64,000 nt of DNA, from contig JAWKUI010000001.1 of assembly GCA_041398705.1 (NCBI GenBank), positions 310,001 through 374,000 on the forward strand, written 5' to 3'. Below the pieces are notes generated by a model. That model was given only the letters and a program-made list of their open reading frames with translations, was not told the DNA's origin and made no database searches. The stretch's first letter is position 1. Each line of letters begins with the position of its first letter. This document shows positions 61,901-64,000 of the stretch, piece after piece. Source of the stretch: NORP259 sp041398705. Lineage in GTDB: Bacteria; Planctomycetota; UBA1135; GCA-002686595. The translations under genes were made by a program, and so were the position numbers.

Positions 61901-62121
61901 GCCGTCCCCGGTTCTTCGGCCAACAGGGCCAAGGTCCGTTCCGCCTCCTCCTGCGAGAGTTTGCCGAGGGCAAACCCCACGTGGATCAACAGGAATTCAC
62001 CCGGCTGCACCCCCTCCACGAGGGCTGTGTTGACCTCTTGGCGCACCGTGCCAACCGAAACCACGGCCGTCTCGGCTTCGACGTCGACCGAAACCACCTG
62101 GGCGGGCATCGCTAGGCACAT
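61897..62121 (-). CDS. hypC: Hydrogenase maturation chaperone HypC
   Basis: This 74-aa protein begins MCLAMPAQVV, with the conserved Cys2 that carries the iron unit. The rest is the usual small barrel (GTVRQEVNTALVEGVQPGEF, LLIHVGFALGKLSQEEAERT). The start at 62121 is set by this N-terminus; a longer frame upstream is within hypB. It overlaps the end of hypB by ten bases and the start of hypD by four. It is distinct from the HypC-like hupF. Confidence 0.96.
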   Translation of the reverse strand: MCLAMPAQVVSVDVEAETAVVSVGTVRQEVNTALVEGVQPGEFLLIHVGFALGKLSQEEAERTLALLAEEPGTA

Positions 62122-63056
62122 GGGGCGCTCCCGGCGCAGGCCATCTGGCGAGCGGCTTCGATCCATTGGTACCAAGCGGCCAGGCCTTCCCCGCTTTTCG
62201 CGGAAACCCGCAGCACCTGCAGACGCGGGTTGACCTGGCGTGCGTAGGTGATGCACTGCTCCACGTCGAAGTCCAGGTGCGGCAGCAAGTCGATCTTGCT
62301 GAGCAACATCAGGTCCGCCGAACGGAACATGTGCGGGTACTTGAGCGGCTTGTCCTCGCCCTCGGTGACCGAGAGAATGGCGACCCGCCGGTGTTCGCCC
62401 AGGTCGAAGGCAGCAGGGCAGACCAGGTTGCCCACGTTTTCGATGAACAGGACGCTGCCCGCCTCGGGGGCCAGCGACTCCATCGCATGGCCCACCATGT
62501 GGGCATCAAGATGGCAGCCCTTGCCCGTGTTGATCTGGATCGCCTTAGCACCGGTCGCGCGGATGCGCTCGGCATCGTTGGCGGTCTGCTGATCGCCTTC
62601 GATCACCGCGCAACGGGTCTGCATACCCAGGTCGCCGATGGTGCGCGCGAGCAAGGTGGTTTTGCCGGAGCCGGGGCTCGAAACCAAGTTCAAGGCGAGC
62701 ACACCCTGACGTTCCAGCCAGGTGCGGTTGCCCGCCGCGTATTCGTCGTTCTTGGCGAGGATGTCGGTTTCGATCTGCACCATGCGCGCCTGGCTCAGGC
62801 CCGGAGCGTGGGCGTGGGCCGGGCCACTGCCGTAGTCGTGGGTGTGCCCATGGGGATGACCGTGGTCGTGGCCATGTTCGTGGTCGTGGCCATGTTCGTG
62901 CCCATGGTGATGCCCGTGCTCATGGCCATGATCATGGTGGTGGTCATGCCCGCACCCGTGATGGTGCCCGTGGGAATGATCGTGGTCGTGGCCATGGTTG
63001 TGGCCCTTGCCGTCGATCGAGACGTTTCCGTTTCCGCAGCCGCAGGTCGTGCACAT
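62112..63056 (-). CDS. hypB: Nickel-binding GTPase HypB with long His-rich arm
   Basis: This 314-aa GTPase loads nickel into the large subunit with HypA. The N-terminus MCTTCGCGNG is the high-affinity CxxCGC nickel site. Residues ~17-90 are a histidine-rich arm with about 32 His in Gly-His/Asp-His repeats, which stores nickel. The GTPase domain has P-loop SSPGSGKTT, GDQQTANDA, the metal/Cys-His site GCHLDAHM and SKIDLL for guanine recognition. First gene of the hyp operon, 137 bases from the upstream gene; the arm also makes the DNA locally repetitive (62840-63005). Confidence 0.97.
   Translation of the reverse strand: MCTTCGCGNGNVSIDGKGHNHGHDHDHSHGHHHGCGHDHHHDHGHEHGHHHGHEHGHDHEHGHDHGHPHGHTHDYGSGPAHAHAPGLSQARMVQIETDILAKNDEYAAGNRTWLERQGVLALNLVSSPGSGKTTLLARTIGDLGMQTRCAVIEGDQQTANDAERIRATGAKAIQINTGKGCHLDAHMVGHAMESLAPEAGSVLFIENVGNLVCPAAFDLGEHRRVAILSVTEGEDKPLKYPHMFRSADLMLLSKIDLLPHLDFDVEQCITYARQVNPRLQVLRVSAKSGEGLAAWYQWIEAARQMACAGSAPCA
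62840..63005 (-). repeat. Degenerate coding repeat of the HypB His-rich arm
   Basis: Imperfect tandem repeats of His codons alternating with Gly, Asp or Glu codons (on plus: blocks like GTGGTCGTGGCCATG). They encode the nickel-binding arm of HypB and are prone to length change between strains. Confidence 0.7.
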
Positions 63057-63146
63057 GATTCATCGTCGGAGCACTGCGCTCCGGTCCCTAGATATACATG
63101 CGAAGGCCCCGAGGCGGGTGCAATTTTCCGCCCCCCCGCTTCAATC

Positions 63147-63188
63147 AATTGGCACCAGAACCGTCCGATTTTGCAACAGGTGCCAATT
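63147..63188. promoter_or_regulatory. Perfect 10-bp inverted repeat upstream of hypB
   Basis: AATTGGCACC (63147-63156) and GGTGCCAATT (63179-63188) are exact inverse copies 22 bases apart, about 90-130 bases upstream of the hypB start and just after the stop at 63194. No U-tract follows on minus. The minus strand also reads TTGGCACCTGTTGCA, close to a sigma-54 -24/-12 element but with a spacing two bases short. Likely a regulator-binding dyad, less likely a terminator of the upstream gene. Confidence 0.45.
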
Positions 63189-63193
63189 CCGCG

Positions 63194-64000
63194 CTATCTC
63201 GGCAACAACTCGACCCGCAGATTGGCGGCCCCATCCAACTCGAAGTAGGCCACCTGGATATGCACTTCGGTTGTTTCCTCGGTGTTGAAGTCGAAGGTGT
63301 CGATCATCGTGCCGTGTTGCGACCAGTTATCGATGGTGACGGCGCCATTGACCTTCACGCGGATCCCATCGTCGCTGTGGGTACGTAGGGTCCAGCCACC
63401 TGCGGGCAAGGTCACGCGCCCCTCCGCGGTCAGGGCGAAGTGATCAACCCGCGTCCAAACCCCATCGGATCCCGCCGCCGCGCCAACCACCCGTGCTGGC
63501 CCACCCATTCCGAACCGCAGGTCGAGGTTGGAGGTGGACCAGGCGGCCGCTTCGACTTGGGACCCCGCAGCGAACACGTCATTGCTGCCCCTCCAGTCCT
63601 CAGTCGATGGAAAGAACCGAATCTGCCAATCGATCGAAGACAAGACCCCTTGGAAGGTCTCCCGCCAATCTCCGGCAGACAGGGTCAAGAGATAGGGCTG
63701 CACCGCGCCCGCCGAACCACCCACGCGTACTTGCCAGGTGTCTGCGACGCGTTGCGGATCGCCGAGCTCGAGCCCCCGCGCCGCGAGCAATGCCACCGGC
63801 TCCTCGGCCACCCCGCGCACCTCATACACATGCTCACGGCCCTGCGAGCGGATCAGTCGGGCCATCGGCGCCACGTGATCCCACGGACCGTACGTCCCCA
63901 TCAAGATGTTCCCGCGCCCAGCCAAAGCAGCCCGCGCCCCCACCGGTTGAGACTGCCCGAGCACCGCGAATTCCGGAATGGCGGCCTCCGGGAGCTCTCT
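63194..64000 (-). CDS. PA14-domain protein (5' end outside window)
   Basis: An open frame runs from the right edge to a stop at 63194, so only the last 268 residues are seen. The C-terminal ~135 residues form a PA14-like carbohydrate-binding domain: WQIRFFPSTEDWRGSND, then VDHFALTAEGRVTLPAGGWT, LRTHSDDGIRVKVNGAVTID and EVHIQVAYFELDGAANLRVE. That is the order of strands and the DDG motif found in PA14 domains. The part before it (GREHVYEVRGVAEEPVALL) is not recognised. Probably an extracellular glycan-binding protein. It is the last gene before the hydrogenase locus and appears unrelated to it. Confidence 0.82.
   Translation of the reverse strand, partial: RELPEAAIPEFAVLGQSQPVGARAALAGRGNILMGTYGPWDHVAPMARLIRSQGREHVYEVRGVAEEPVALLAARGLELGDPQRVADTWQVRVGGSAGAVQPYLLTLSAGDWRETFQGVLSSIDWQIRFFPSTEDWRGSNDVFAAGSQVEAAAWSTSNLDLRFGMGGPARVVGAAAGSDGVWTRVDHFALTAEGRVTLPAGGWTLRTHSDDGIRVKVNGAVTIDNWSQHGTMIDTFDFNTEETTEVHIQVAYFELDGAANLRVELLPR

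Noticed and set aside
62840..63005. CRISPR-like or satellite array
   Set aside because: The repeats are irregular, without spacers, and encode the HypB histidine arm.

Overview
The window is a 64-kb piece of a high-GC, Gram-negative-type bacterial chromosome. It most likely comes from a planctomycete. That placement is an inference from gene style: a Ser/Thr kinase–WD40 receptor divergent from an ECF sigma factor, ASPIC/UnbV (CRTAC1) and multihaem cytochrome–TPR proteins, several large secreted proteins sharing an 'FQxWxRD' tail, many lipoproteins, and a B12-dependent ribonucleotide reductase. No rRNA or tRNA gene, CRISPR array or insertion sequence was seen.

Layout. 1-6.3 kb (mostly minus): a DUF2911 protein cut by the left edge, then a coupled cassette of PIG-L-type deacetylase, a 44-aa membrane peptide and a sodium:solute symporter, then a squalene-cyclase-fold protein on plus. 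6.4-22.7 kb: secreted proteins of unknown role, class II ribonucleotide reductase (nrdJ), a lipoprotein, a TPR protein, propionyl-CoA synthetase and a winged-helix/aminopeptidase-like fusion. 23.2-26.0 kb: a zinc-homeostasis group (Fur/Zur-family repressor, outer-membrane barrel, ZnuA-like binding protein) with a candidate Zur operator. 26.5-36.5 kb: an oxidoreductase, two large envelope proteins, a very large photosystem-repeat/PKD/LamG protein with an apparent frameshift near its end, and an outer-membrane lipoprotein. 36.6-49.0 kb: a membrane pentahaem-cytochrome–TPR protein coupled to a CRTAC1 protein, the ECF sigma/kinase pair, another secreted protein and a PhyH-family dioxygenase.

49.0-63.1 kb (all minus) is a complete uptake [NiFe]-hydrogenase locus, transcribed as hypBCDEF, then hupSLC, then hupDFGHIJK-hypA. 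The small subunit carries the six-cysteine pattern of oxygen-tolerant, membrane-bound (group 1d) enzymes. HupC passes electrons to quinone. HypA-F build and insert the NiFe(CN)2CO site, HupD trims the large subunit, and HupF-K are the accessory set typical of enzymes assembled in air. A PA14-domain protein runs off the right edge.

The most unusual items are the winged-helix protein fused to an aminopeptidase-like domain that has lost metal-binding histidines, the cytochrome/CRTAC1 pair, the oxygen-tolerant hydrogenase in this setting, and two probable frameshifts whose neighbouring frame encodes the missing protein end.
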